Origin: Clostridia bacterium
GTDB lineage: Bacteria > Bacillota > Clostridia > Lachnospirales > Anaerotignaceae
Reading direction: 5' to 3'
Length of the DNA stretch: 10,273 nucleotides
NCBI GenBank assembly: GCA_900757025.1
Contig: CAAEMG010000071.1
Coordinates: forward strand, 1-10,273
Within the stretch, counting starts at the first letter, position 1. Each line of letters starts with the position of its first letter. The translations under genes were made by a program, and so were the position numbers. Under the pieces are notes generated by a model that saw only the letters and a list, made by a program, of their open reading frames with translations, was not told the origin of the DNA and ran no database searches. This document shows, piece by piece, positions 1 through 5,580 of this stretch.

Positions 1-59
1 TATCACCATAATAACTCTCAGCTACATAAGCCATCTCAAAACGTTTAATCCGTTTCTCT

Positions 60-176
60 TTAAAAAACTCTATAGGAAACAATCAAAAAAGGTATCGTAG
101 GCATAACAGGAAGCAGCAGCCCTATAAGACCTATTATAAGGAACACAAATCCAAGCACTACATATAGCTTTTTCAT
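60..176 (-). pseudogene. DUF454 (YbaN-type) inner-membrane protein, truncated by a frame break
   Basis: Reading leftwards from the ATG at 176 gives 38 residues that begin MKKLYVVLGF and contain PVMPTIPFL, then a TAA at 60-62. One hydrophobic helix followed by P-V-x-P-T-x-P-F is the N-terminal signature of DUF454 proteins, small membrane proteins of roughly 120 residues with no established function. The start is well supported by a GGAGGCGG ribosome binding site 6 bases upstream and by a good promoter at 211-239. The expected continuation is absent in frame. Another frame is open from about position 93 to the window edge (it reads FFKEKRIKRFEMAYVAESYY), and the stop lies beside a six-base homopolymer. 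I infer an indel, an internal deletion or a sequence error. The rest of the gene, if any, lies off the window. Confidence 0.6.
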
Positions 177-210
177 CTCAACCGCCTCCGTTTCTAATGT
201 ATTTTATCAA

Positions 211-239
211 AAAATAGCATTTGTTATTGCTTTTGTCAA
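211..239 (-). promoter_or_regulatory. Sigma-A type promoter for the DUF454 gene
   Basis: On the minus strand a perfect -35 TTGACA (234-239) is followed after exactly 17 bases by TATTTT (211-216), preceded by TGC, which makes an extended -10. Transcription would start about 25-30 bases before the ATG at 176. This is one of the best promoter matches in the window, which suggests that the gene behind it is, or recently was, expressed. Confidence 0.65.
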
Positions 240-275
240 TGAATATATTGTTATATTTTTATTAACATTTATGTA

Positions 276-1115
276 CTAATTATTTTTTATCTGTCTGCCT
301 TCGTGGTCCATATGAAAATCTTCCCTTATTATAATTTCGCTTACGGGAACAATTTCAAATCCCTTATCTTTCAGACCTTTTATAATTGTATCCAGTGCCT
401 GAGGCGTAAATTTTGCGTCATTATGAAAAAGTATTATAGAGCCGTTGCCCAAATGTTTATGGTTTAAAACCTGATTTATTTCATGTTCCGTCCCCAAATT
501 TTTCCAATCTAAACTGTCAACATCCCATTGCACAGTATAATATCCACTTTCCTCTGCCGCCTCTATAACATTGTTGTTATATTCCCCAAAAGGCGGACGG
601 AACAAATCCATTTCATATCCGGTCAGATTTTTAACTTTTTCCCCTGTCTTTGCAAGCTCATCTTTTATCTGCTGTTTGCTAAGCTGGCTCATATGAGGAT
701 GAGTTGCCGAATGATTTCCCAAATCATGGCCGTCGGCGTATATTTTTTTAACCTCTTCTGGGTAATCATCAACCCAATAACCACACATAAAAAATGTTGT
801 TTTAACATCGTTTTCTTTTAAAATCTGCAAAAGCTCATCTGTATCGTCTGCTCCCCATGCGGCATCAAAACTTATTGCAACCTTTTTTTCATCGGTTTCA
901 ACGCAGTATATGGGCAGTTTTCTTTCTGCCTGTGCAAATGAGCCGAAAACATTTACAGCGGCATAGCGAGATACAAGAAAAATACCTGCTGCGGCAACAA
1001 ACAAAAATGAAAAAGCCTTTACAGCCGATTTTGCTTTTAAAAACTTCGGAAATTTCAAAAAATTTTTCTTCTTTATTAAAGCCGGAAATTTTTTAAATAA
1101 ATTTATTTTTTTCAT
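276..1115 (-). CDS. Membrane-anchored polysaccharide deacetylase, PdaB-like (NodB domain)
   Basis: A 279-residue carbohydrate esterase family 4 protein expected to remove N- or O-acetyl groups from peptidoglycan or another cell-surface polysaccharide outside the membrane. A very basic N-terminus (residues 1-31) precedes one transmembrane helix (about 32-49). The NodB domain runs from about residue 70 to 262. Visible motifs are FDAAWGADDT (83-92) with catalytic-base candidate D84, the zinc pair H135/H139 in HSATH, RPPFG (173-177), WDVD (197-200), and LFHND (229-233) with H231. The phrase ETDEKKVAISFD before motif 1 resembles the sporulation PdaB group (TIGR02764), but unlike B. subtilis PdaB all zinc residues are intact. 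I chose the ATG at 1115 because GGAGGTGA lies 7 bases upstream; an upstream start at 1172 would lie close to the predicted promoter and has no such site. A spore-cortex role is inferred from family only. Confidence 0.92.
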   Translation of the reverse strand: MKKINLFKKFPALIKKKNFLKFPKFLKAKSAVKAFSFLFVAAAGIFLVSRYAAVNVFGSFAQAERKLPIYCVETDEKKVAISFDAAWGADDTDELLQILKENDVKTTFFMCGYWVDDYPEEVKKIYADGHDLGNHSATHPHMSQLSKQQIKDELAKTGEKVKNLTGYEMDLFRPPFGEYNNNVIEAAEESGYYTVQWDVDSLDWKNLGTEHEINQVLNHKHLGNGSIILFHNDAKFTPQALDTIIKGLKDKGFEIVPVSEIIIREDFHMDHEGRQIKNN

Positions 1116-1122
1116 AATATTA

Positions 1123-1130
1123 TCACCTCC
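1123..1130 (-). promoter_or_regulatory. Ribosome binding site fixing the deacetylase start
   Basis: GGAGGTGA on the minus strand, 7 bases before the ATG at 1115. It decides between this start and the longer reading frame that begins at 1172. Confidence 0.85.
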
Positions 1131-1160
1131 CCAATATACTATTCTTGAACGGGCTTGTTT

Positions 1161-1180
1161 TATACAAAACAATTTGTATA
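1161..1180. repeat. Palindrome over the deacetylase transcription start
   Basis: Perfect 8-base inverted repeat: TATACAAA (1161-1168), ACAA spacer, TTTGTATA (1173-1180). It overlaps the -10 and the likely start site of the deacetylase promoter, a typical repressor position. Part of it (ATACAAAACAA, 1162-1172) recurs as an exact direct repeat at 1250-1260. Confidence 0.6.
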
Positions 1181-1206
1181 TAATGTTTTTTTAAAAATTA
1201 TTTCAA
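1177..1206 (-). promoter_or_regulatory. Candidate promoter for the deacetylase, overlapped by two palindromes
   Basis: Minus-strand TTGAAA (1201-1206), an 18-base spacer and TATATA (1177-1182) form a plausible vegetative promoter, giving a leader of about 55 bases. I looked for a SigG or SigE arrangement, since PdaB is forespore-expressed in Bacillus, but found no correctly spaced pair. Palindromes at 1161-1180 and 1197-1229 cover the start-site/-10 and the -35, which suggests control by a repressor. Confidence 0.5.
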
Positions 1207-1229
1207 AATGAATATTTTTTTGAAATAAT
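1197..1229. repeat. Palindrome over the deacetylase -35
   Basis: Perfect 12-base inverted repeat: ATTATTTCAAAA (1197-1208) and TTTTGAAATAAT (1218-1229) separated by 9 bases. It covers the -35 hexamer of the deacetylase promoter and lies between the divergent deacetylase and lipoprotein genes. The sequence is AT-rich, so chance symmetry is possible, but 12 of 12 matching bases at this position is notable. Confidence 0.6.
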
Positions 1230-1291
1230 ACGTATTTTTTAATGCAAAGATACAAAACAAAGTGTCAAATCTTTCATATTCCTTAAAAACA

Positions 1292-1320
1292 TTGATTTTT
1301 TTTTTAACGCCTATTAAAAT
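1292..1320 (+). promoter_or_regulatory. Sigma-A type promoter for the lipoprotein gene
   Basis: TTGATT (1292-1297), a 17-base spacer, and TAAAAT (1315-1320). The predicted start is about 30 bases before the ATG at 1357, leaving a short leader with the ribosome binding site. Confidence 0.55.
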
Positions 1321-1356
1321 GTAATAAAATTAAACACACCAGAAAGGGTGATTTAC

Positions 1357-1854
1357 ATGAAAAAAAATGTTAAACATATAATTTCGGCAATACTTATAGC
1401 GGCATCGGTATTTTCATTTGCCGGCTGCAAAAAAGACACTACAGCCGCTTCGTCTTCTTCCGTAAGCTCTGTTTCCTCTTCTGCCGAAAGCTCATCTTCG
1501 GAAGACAAATCCTCTGCCGATACATCTTCTTCAGCCGATGCTTCTTCTTCCGATTCCCCAAAAATGGATGAACTTAAATTTAATATAGGAAACGACATGG
1601 GCAAAAGCATATCTTCCCTTGAAATAAAACCCGAAAAGAACAATTCATGGACAGAAATAGCACTGGACAAAACATGGGAAAGCGGATACATGATTCCTGT
1701 TACTCTTTCGGCAAAAGAAATACCTGCCGATGAAAAATGGGAAGCAAAAATAACTTTTGCCGACGACAAAACAGAGCAGACATTTAACGACATAACAATA
1801 AACGAAAACTCAAGCATAATACTTACAGCCGACGGCGTAGTATACGGCAAATAA
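1357..1854 (+). CDS. Serine-rich lipoprotein with an unnamed C-terminal beta domain
   Basis: A 165-residue secreted lipoprotein. Residues 1-23 form a signal peptide ending in FAG with the lipobox cysteine at C24, so it should be lipid-anchored on the outer face of the membrane. Residues about 32-69 are a Ser/Ala/Asp/Glu low-complexity linker. The remaining 95 residues contain a pattern (FNIGNDMG, then LEIKPEKNNSW, a spaced ESGY, and a final ENSSIILTADG) that resembles small beta domains I know from other bacterial lipoproteins, with N-x-x-G, an I/L-x-I-x-P block, a central W and a D-G-rich end; I cannot name the family. The ATG at 1357 follows AAAGGGTG. A GTG at 1348 would also be in frame but would consume the ribosome binding site. 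Its function is unknown. Confidence 0.85.
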   Translation: MKKNVKHIISAILIAASVFSFAGCKKDTTAASSSSVSSVSSSAESSSSEDKSSADTSSSADASSSDSPKMDELKFNIGNDMGKSISSLEIKPEKNNSWTEIALDKTWESGYMIPVTLSAKEIPADEKWEAKITFADDKTEQTFNDITINENSSIILTADGVVYGK

Positions 1855-1858
1855 TATT

Positions 1859-1899
1859 AAATCCCTCAGGAACAAAATTACGTTTCCGGAGGGATTTTT
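1859..1899 (+). terminator. Rho-independent terminator of the lipoprotein gene
   Basis: AAATCCCTC pairs with GAGGGATTT and, after one mismatch, GGAA with TTCC, closing an 11-base loop. A run of T begins at 1895. It starts 4 bases after the stop codon. Confidence 0.9.
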
Positions 1900-1966
1900 A
1901 TTTGCAAATTTATATTAAAAATAAAATTTACTTTCCGAAACAAAACTTTAAAAGACCGACAACCTT

Positions 1967-2046
1967 TTTTTGTCCAACAATTTTATATAAATTACATAAA
2001 ATTCATCATACATTTTTGTACTGTATAAGTAATTGTAGGACAAAAA
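1967..2046. repeat. 80-base imperfect inverted repeat between the lipoprotein gene and panB
   Basis: TTTTTGTCCAACAATT (1967-1982) is matched by AATTGTAGGACAAAAA (2031-2046): 15 of 16 bases pair. Inside, TTATA/TATAA (1983-1987 with 2024-2028) and TACATAAAAT/ATTTTTGTA can extend the stem with bulges, so most of the 80 bases can fold. No U-tract follows on either strand, so it is not a terminator. It lies in the 349-base gap 1855-2203, upstream of the likely panB promoter. Otherwise that gap holds only the lipoprotein terminator and promoter-like sequence. Confidence 0.6.
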
Positions 2047-2103
2047 GATAATTTTTGCTATAAAAAGCGTTTTTTTGCAATTAAAACTTCGGCAAAAAAT
2101 ACA

Positions 2104-2132
2104 TTTATTTTTTTGTAACGCTAATGTATAAT
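2104..2132 (+). promoter_or_regulatory. Candidate promoter for panB
   Basis: A perfect -10 TATAAT at 2127-2132 has a poor -35 (TTTATT, 2104-2109) at a 17-base spacing. The bases from the -10 to 2149 closely match the same region of the PurF-like gene's promoter. A second TATAAT at 2167-2172 lacks any recognisable -35. Confidence 0.45.
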
Positions 2133-2203
2133 TGTAATGTAAACAAAAGCAGAAGTTAAATGCTTGTATAATTATATATTTATAATAAAGGGGAGTAAAT
2201 GAA

Positions 2204-3028
2204 ATGAAAAAGAAAATTACAGTGCCTGAAATTATGGCAACAAAAGGTTCAGACAAAAAAGTTTCTATGGTAGCTTGCTATGACTTTATGTCAGCTACAC
2301 TTGTTAACCTCAGCAAGGTAGACATGATTCTTGTAGGCGACTCTCTTGGCATGAATATGCTTGGCATGAAAGGAACAGTTGGCGTAACTGTTGATGATAT
2401 GATTTACCACATCAAGAACGTTGTTAAAGGCGCTCCTGAAACATTCGTAGTAGGCGATATGCCTTTTGGTGCATACAACGGAAGCATTGAAAAGGCTGTT
2501 GAAAACGCAACAAGAATTTTCGCAGAAGGCGGATGCGACTGCGTTAAGATGGAAGGCGGAATGAACACAGTTCCTTACATCGAAGCAGTAGTTAAAGCCG
2601 GTATTCCTGTTATGGGCCACATCGGTCTTACACCTCAGACATCAGCTATGATGGGCGGTTTCAAAGTACAGGGCAAGAGCACAGCAGCAGCAGATTTCCT
2701 TGTAGAAACAGCTAAGGCTGTTGAAAAAGCAGGTGCTTTCCTTATCAACCTTGAAGGTATTCCATCAGGCGTTGCTAAGAAAATTACAGAAACTCTTACA
2801 ATCCCTACAATGGGTATCGGCGCCGGCCCTCACTGCGACAGCCAGGACCTTGTATGGCCTGACATCATGGGAATCAATGACTGGGTTCCAAAATTCGCAA
2901 AGAAATATGCTAACCTCAGACAGGTAGTTGTAGAAGCTCTTGATACATTTGCTGATGAAGTAAATTCAGGCGCATTCCCTACACCTGAATATTCATACAA
3001 CACAAAGGTTGAAGGTTACGAAGAATAA
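2204..3028 (+). CDS. panB: 3-methyl-2-oxobutanoate hydroxymethyltransferase (ketopantoate synthase)
   Basis: PanB transfers a hydroxymethyl group from 5,10-methylenetetrahydrofolate to 2-oxoisovalerate, making ketopantoate, the first committed step to pantothenate and coenzyme A in the cytoplasm. The 274 residues are the usual family length. Family blocks are in order: VDMILVGDSLGMN (39-51), DDMIYHIKNV, VVGDMPFGAY, VKMEGG, GIPVMGHIGLTPQ (about 133-145), YKVQGK-like FKVQGK, INLEGIP, IPTMGIGAGPHCDSQ and the PKFAKKYAN end. The ATG at 2204 follows AAGGGGAG by 8 bases. It is a lone gene with its own terminator; no panC, panD or panE is in the window. Its codon use is unusual here: all 17 Ile codons are ATT or ATC and all 13 Leu codons are CTT or CTC, whereas neighbours use ATA freely. 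That suggests high expression or distinct selection. Confidence 0.97.
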   Translation: MKKKITVPEIMATKGSDKKVSMVACYDFMSATLVNLSKVDMILVGDSLGMNMLGMKGTVGVTVDDMIYHIKNVVKGAPETFVVGDMPFGAYNGSIEKAVENATRIFAEGGCDCVKMEGGMNTVPYIEAVVKAGIPVMGHIGLTPQTSAMMGGFKVQGKSTAAADFLVETAKAVEKAGAFLINLEGIPSGVAKKITETLTIPTMGIGAGPHCDSQDLVWPDIMGINDWVPKFAKKYANLRQVVVEALDTFADEVNSGAFPTPEYSYNTKVEGYEE

Positions 3029-3044
3029 TTTAAGACTTTTAATT

Positions 3045-3072
3045 AAGGCGATGCTTAGGCATCGCCTTTTTT
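3045..3072 (+). terminator. Rho-independent terminator of panB
   Basis: A perfect 10-base stem AAGGCGATGC/GCATCGCCTT with loop TTAG, followed by a T run (3067-3072), 16 bases after the panB stop. Confidence 0.95.
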
Positions 3073-3112
3073 GTTGTATATGCAGGGAATAATTTTCTTG
3101 CCAAAAGCACCC

Positions 3113-3146
3113 TTGTTTTGTCATGTTGAGCATATGACAATAACAA
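3113..3146. repeat. Hairpin-forming inverted repeat in the panB/PurF-like gap
   Basis: TTGTTTTGTCAT (3113-3124) pairs with ATGACAATAACAA (3134-3146) over 12 base pairs with one bulged T and a 9-base loop. No U-tract follows on either strand. Besides the panB terminator and the promoter at 3250-3279 it is the only structure I see in the 322-base gap 3029-3350. Confidence 0.45.
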
Positions 3147-3249
3147 AATTCAAAGTATTCCATAAACTCAAAAAAACTTTAAATTATCTTTTTTTATACA
3201 CCTGTAAAAAATATATTTGCTTTTACACTAAAAATCGGCATTTTTTGCA

Positions 3250-3279
3250 TTGAAGGCATATATTATATTCTGTTAAAAT
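3250..3279 (+). promoter_or_regulatory. Promoter for the PurF-like gene
   Basis: TTGAAG (3250-3255), an 18-base spacer and TAAAAT (3274-3279) preceded by TGT, giving an extended -10. A leader of about 65 bases leads to the ATG at 3351. The sequence from the -10 onward to 3297 resembles that behind the panB -10. Confidence 0.5.
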
Positions 3280-3350
3280 TATATATGTAAACATAAGTGT
3301 TTTTTCACGTAAAACCATTTTAAAAAATATATAAATACGGAGGAATACAA

Positions 3351-4772
3351 ATGGGCGGATTTTTTGGAACAGTTTCTAAGCAGGACTGTGTGTTAGATGT
3401 ATTTTTCGGAACAGACTATCATTCTCATCTTGGCACACGCAGGGGCGGAATGACAATTTATGACCCTGAGGCAGGTTTTCAGCGTCAGATACACAACATT
3501 GAAAACACACCTTTTCGTACAAAATTTGAAAAGGATTTAATGGATTTTCACGGTTGCAGCGGTATAGGCTGTATAAGCGATACAGACCCTCAGCCTCTTA
3601 TTGTTCGTTCTCATCTCGGTCTTTATGCCATAACAACAGTAGGCATAATAAATAACGCCGAAGATCTTGTAAAACAGTATTTTTCAGACCACGGACATCA
3701 GTTTATGGCTATGAGTTCGGGCAATGTAAACGCAACTGAGCTTACAGCCGCCCTCATAAACCAGAAAGACGATTTAGTTTCCGGCATACTTCATGCACAG
3801 GAGCTTATAAAAGGCTCTGCGACAATACTTATACTTACAAAAGACGGAATTATTGCCGCAAGAGACAAAATGGGCCGTCTGCCTGTTCTTATCGGTCAGA
3901 ATGAGCATGGCTGCTGTGTATCATTCGAATCTTTTGCATATCAGAAACTGGGCTACGAAAATGCTTATGAACTTGGCCCTCACGAAATAGTGAAAATTAC
4001 ATCTGACGGCTTTGAAACTCTTTCTCCTGCCGGAAAAGACATGAAAATATGTGCTTTCCTCTGGTCCTACTATGGCTATCCAAACTCAAACTACGAAGGC
4101 AGAAATGTAGAGGTAATGAGATACAAAAACGGCGAAATTATGGCTCGCGACGAAATGAAAAACGGAACTCTTCCCGATGTTGACTATGTTGCCGGTGTTC
4201 CCGATTCGGGCCTTCCACACGCAATAGGCTATTCAAAAGAAAGCGGAAAAACATTTGCCCGTCCTTTTGTAAAATATACACCGACATGGCCACGTTCATT
4301 TATGCCTGCCAACCAGAATGTGCGTAATCAGGTTGCCAAAATGAAACAGATACCTGTTCCGGAGCTTATAAACGGCAAAAAACTTCTCTTTGTTGACGAC
4401 TCAATAGTAAGAGGAACACAGCTTAGGGAAACCGTTGATTTCCTTTTCTCATGTCATGCTGCCGAAATTCATATGCGTTCAGCCTGTCCTCCTATTATGT
4501 ACAGCTGCAAATACCTTAACTTCTCAAGAGGAAACTCCGACATGGATCTTCTTGCAAGACGTATTGTTCAGGAGCTTGAAGGCAACGAAGGCCAGAAACA
4601 CCTTGAAGAATATGCAGATTCCACAACAGAAAGAGGAAAATGTATGTTAAACGCAATATGCCAGAAAATGGGCTTCAACTCTCTCGGCTATCAGTCTCTT
4701 GAAGGTCTTCTTGAGGCTATAGGAATGGACCCTTCAAAGGTATGCACATACTGCTGGAGTGGAAAAGAATAA
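3351..4772 (+). CDS. PurF-family phosphoribosyltransferase with a degenerate, Cys-less glutaminase domain
   Basis: 473 residues with the two-domain layout of glutamine PRPP amidotransferase. The C-terminal half matches well: GVPDSGLPHAIGY (282-294), FMPANQNVRNQVAKMK (317-332) and the PRPP motif VDDSIVRGT (348-356). Cysteines C234, C386, C465 and C468 align with the four iron-sulfur ligands of B. subtilis PurF. The N-terminal half keeps the fold but not the chemistry. MGGFFG has Gly where PurF has its nucleophilic Cys; the GHVRYAT block is GIGCISD; HNGN is TVGI (oxyanion Asn lost); and the Asp before the conserved T-E is Ala. It therefore probably cannot hydrolyse glutamine and may use ammonia, another partner, or do a different PRPP reaction. 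No purine genes are adjacent. The ATG follows CGGAGG. I recall similar Cys-less paralogues annotated as PurF in Clostridia, so automatic labels may mislead. Confidence 0.9.
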   Translation: MGGFFGTVSKQDCVLDVFFGTDYHSHLGTRRGGMTIYDPEAGFQRQIHNIENTPFRTKFEKDLMDFHGCSGIGCISDTDPQPLIVRSHLGLYAITTVGIINNAEDLVKQYFSDHGHQFMAMSSGNVNATELTAALINQKDDLVSGILHAQELIKGSATILILTKDGIIAARDKMGRLPVLIGQNEHGCCVSFESFAYQKLGYENAYELGPHEIVKITSDGFETLSPAGKDMKICAFLWSYYGYPNSNYEGRNVEVMRYKNGEIMARDEMKNGTLPDVDYVAGVPDSGLPHAIGYSKESGKTFARPFVKYTPTWPRSFMPANQNVRNQVAKMKQIPVPELINGKKLLFVDDSIVRGTQLRETVDFLFSCHAAEIHMRSACPPIMYSCKYLNFSRGNSDMDLLARRIVQELEGNEGQKHLEEYADSTTERGKCMLNAICQKMGFNSLGYQSLEGLLEAIGMDPSKVCTYCWSGKE

Positions 4773-4782
4773 TAAAAAAATT

Positions 4783-4814
4783 AATCCCATCTGATAATTC
4801 AGGTGGGATTTTTT
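4783..4814 (+). terminator. Bidirectional terminator between the PurF-like gene and mntP
   Basis: A 12-base-pair stem AATCCCATCTGA/TCAGGTGGGATT (one G-U pair) with loop TAAT and T run 4809-4814. On the other strand the A-rich stretch at 4772-4782 supplies a U-tract, so the hairpin can also end transcripts from the converging mntP. Confidence 0.9.
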
Positions 4815-4876
4815 AATTTCAAAAAAACATAATTTTAAATTTTTATAAATTAAGCTCAAACATTTTATACTCTGTA

Positions 4877-5434
4877 TTAAAAAAATAAATGTTCCGCAAG
4901 TATTTTTAAACCTATGGCTATAAGCACAGCTCCGCCTGCAAATTCGGCTTTTTCTTTCAATAAATTTCCTATATTTTTGCCCACATGACAGCCGGCAACA
5001 GAAATACAGAAACATACAACGCCTATTATCGCCGACGCCTTCCATATATTTACGTTAAGCACGGCAAAACTTATTCCTACCGCAAGAGCATCTATACTTG
5101 TTGCAACAGCCTGCAAAAAAAGTTTTCCCGTAGAAAGATTTGCTTCTTTTTCTTCTTCTTGCTGAGAGAGAGCTTCTTTTATCATATTTCCGCCTATAAA
5201 AAGCAAAAGACCAAAAGCAATCCAGTGGTCAACAGCCTCTATATAGCTTTTTACGCTTGTGCCAATTATCCAGCCCAAAACAGGCATTATAAACTGGAAC
5301 ACACCGAAAAATCCGCCTGTTCTAAGTGTATCTTTAACGCTTATGTTGCCTAAAGCTATTCCGTTTGAAACCGATACCGCAAAAGCGTCCATTGAAAGGC
5401 TTACGGCTATAAGCAATATCATTAATATGCTCAT
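4877..5434 (-). CDS. mntP: Manganese efflux pump MntP
   Basis: A 185-residue polytopic membrane protein that exports Mn2+ to avoid toxic accumulation. Length and sequence fit MntP (formerly YebN/DUF204). It has six hydrophobic segments arranged as two related halves, each starting with a small-x-D-A-x-A-V motif: SMDAFAV (14-20) and SIDALAV (113-119). Asp16 and Asp115 are the conserved acidic residues of the transport path. GWIIG (54-58) and HWIAFGLLLFIGGNMI (70-85) are further family blocks. A cytoplasmic acidic loop (QQEEEKEA, 91-98) separates the halves. The ATG at 5434 follows CGGAG by 9 bases. Many mntP genes are controlled by MntR or by the yybP-ykoY Mn2+ riboswitch; I cannot recognise either here, but a different structured element lies upstream at 5501-5543. 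It is 146 bases behind the DUF3842 gene on the same strand. Confidence 0.95.
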   Translation of the reverse strand: MSILMILLIAVSLSMDAFAVSVSNGIALGNISVKDTLRTGGFFGVFQFIMPVLGWIIGTSVKSYIEAVDHWIAFGLLLFIGGNMIKEALSQQEEEKEANLSTGKLFLQAVATSIDALAVGISFAVLNVNIWKASAIIGVVCFCISVAGCHVGKNIGNLLKEKAEFAGGAVLIAIGLKILAEHLFF

Positions 5435-5469
5435 TTTTTAATCTCCGTTTTTTATTATGTTTTGATAAA

Positions 5470-5543
5470 CAGATAATTTGAGGTTTTTCATCTGGATTTA
5501 TGAGTTGCTTCGACTATACGGAACACGCAGATTCCGTTGCTCA
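5470..5543 (-). promoter_or_regulatory. Structured leader or intergenic element upstream of mntP
   Basis: Within an AT-rich gap there is a compact, GC-richer block. TGAG (5501-5504) can pair with CTCA (5540-5543), enclosing a hairpin ACGGAA/TTCCGT (5518-5523 with 5532-5537, 8-base loop). Nearer the gene, CAGAT/ATCTG (5470-5474 with 5490-5494) forms a second, weaker hairpin. In the mntP leader this could be an RNA switch, but it lacks the conserved core of the yybP-ykoY family. A dispersed intergenic repeat is an equal alternative. Confidence 0.35.
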
Positions 5544-5546
5544 GAA

Positions 5547-5573
5547 TAAAAAACAGTAAGCACTGCCCGCTTA
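5547..5573 (-). terminator. Probable terminator of the alarmone-synthetase operon
   Basis: On the minus strand, 7 bases after the DUF3842 stop, TAAGC/GCTTA (5569-5573 with 5557-5561, 7-base loop) is followed after 3 bases by a run of six T. The stem is short, so readthrough into mntP is possible. An alternative CAGT/ACTG stem abuts the T run directly. Confidence 0.4.
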
Positions 5574-5580
5574 ACACTAA

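Noticed and set aside
1116..1172. Longer N-terminus for the polysaccharide deacetylase (start at 1172)
   Set aside because: The added 19 residues cover the ribosome binding site GGAGGTGA and the predicted leader; the internal ATG at 1115 has ideal spacing and begins a normal basic-hydrophobic anchor.
1948..2256. 102-codon minus-strand frame in the gap before panB
   Set aside because: It overlaps the panB start, has low-complexity Phe/Lys/Tyr composition from AT-rich DNA and no ribosome binding site.
5435..5580. yybP-ykoY manganese riboswitch upstream of mntP
   Set aside because: Searched for by eye because of the gene's identity, but the conserved GGGGAGUA-type core and matching 3' loop are absent.
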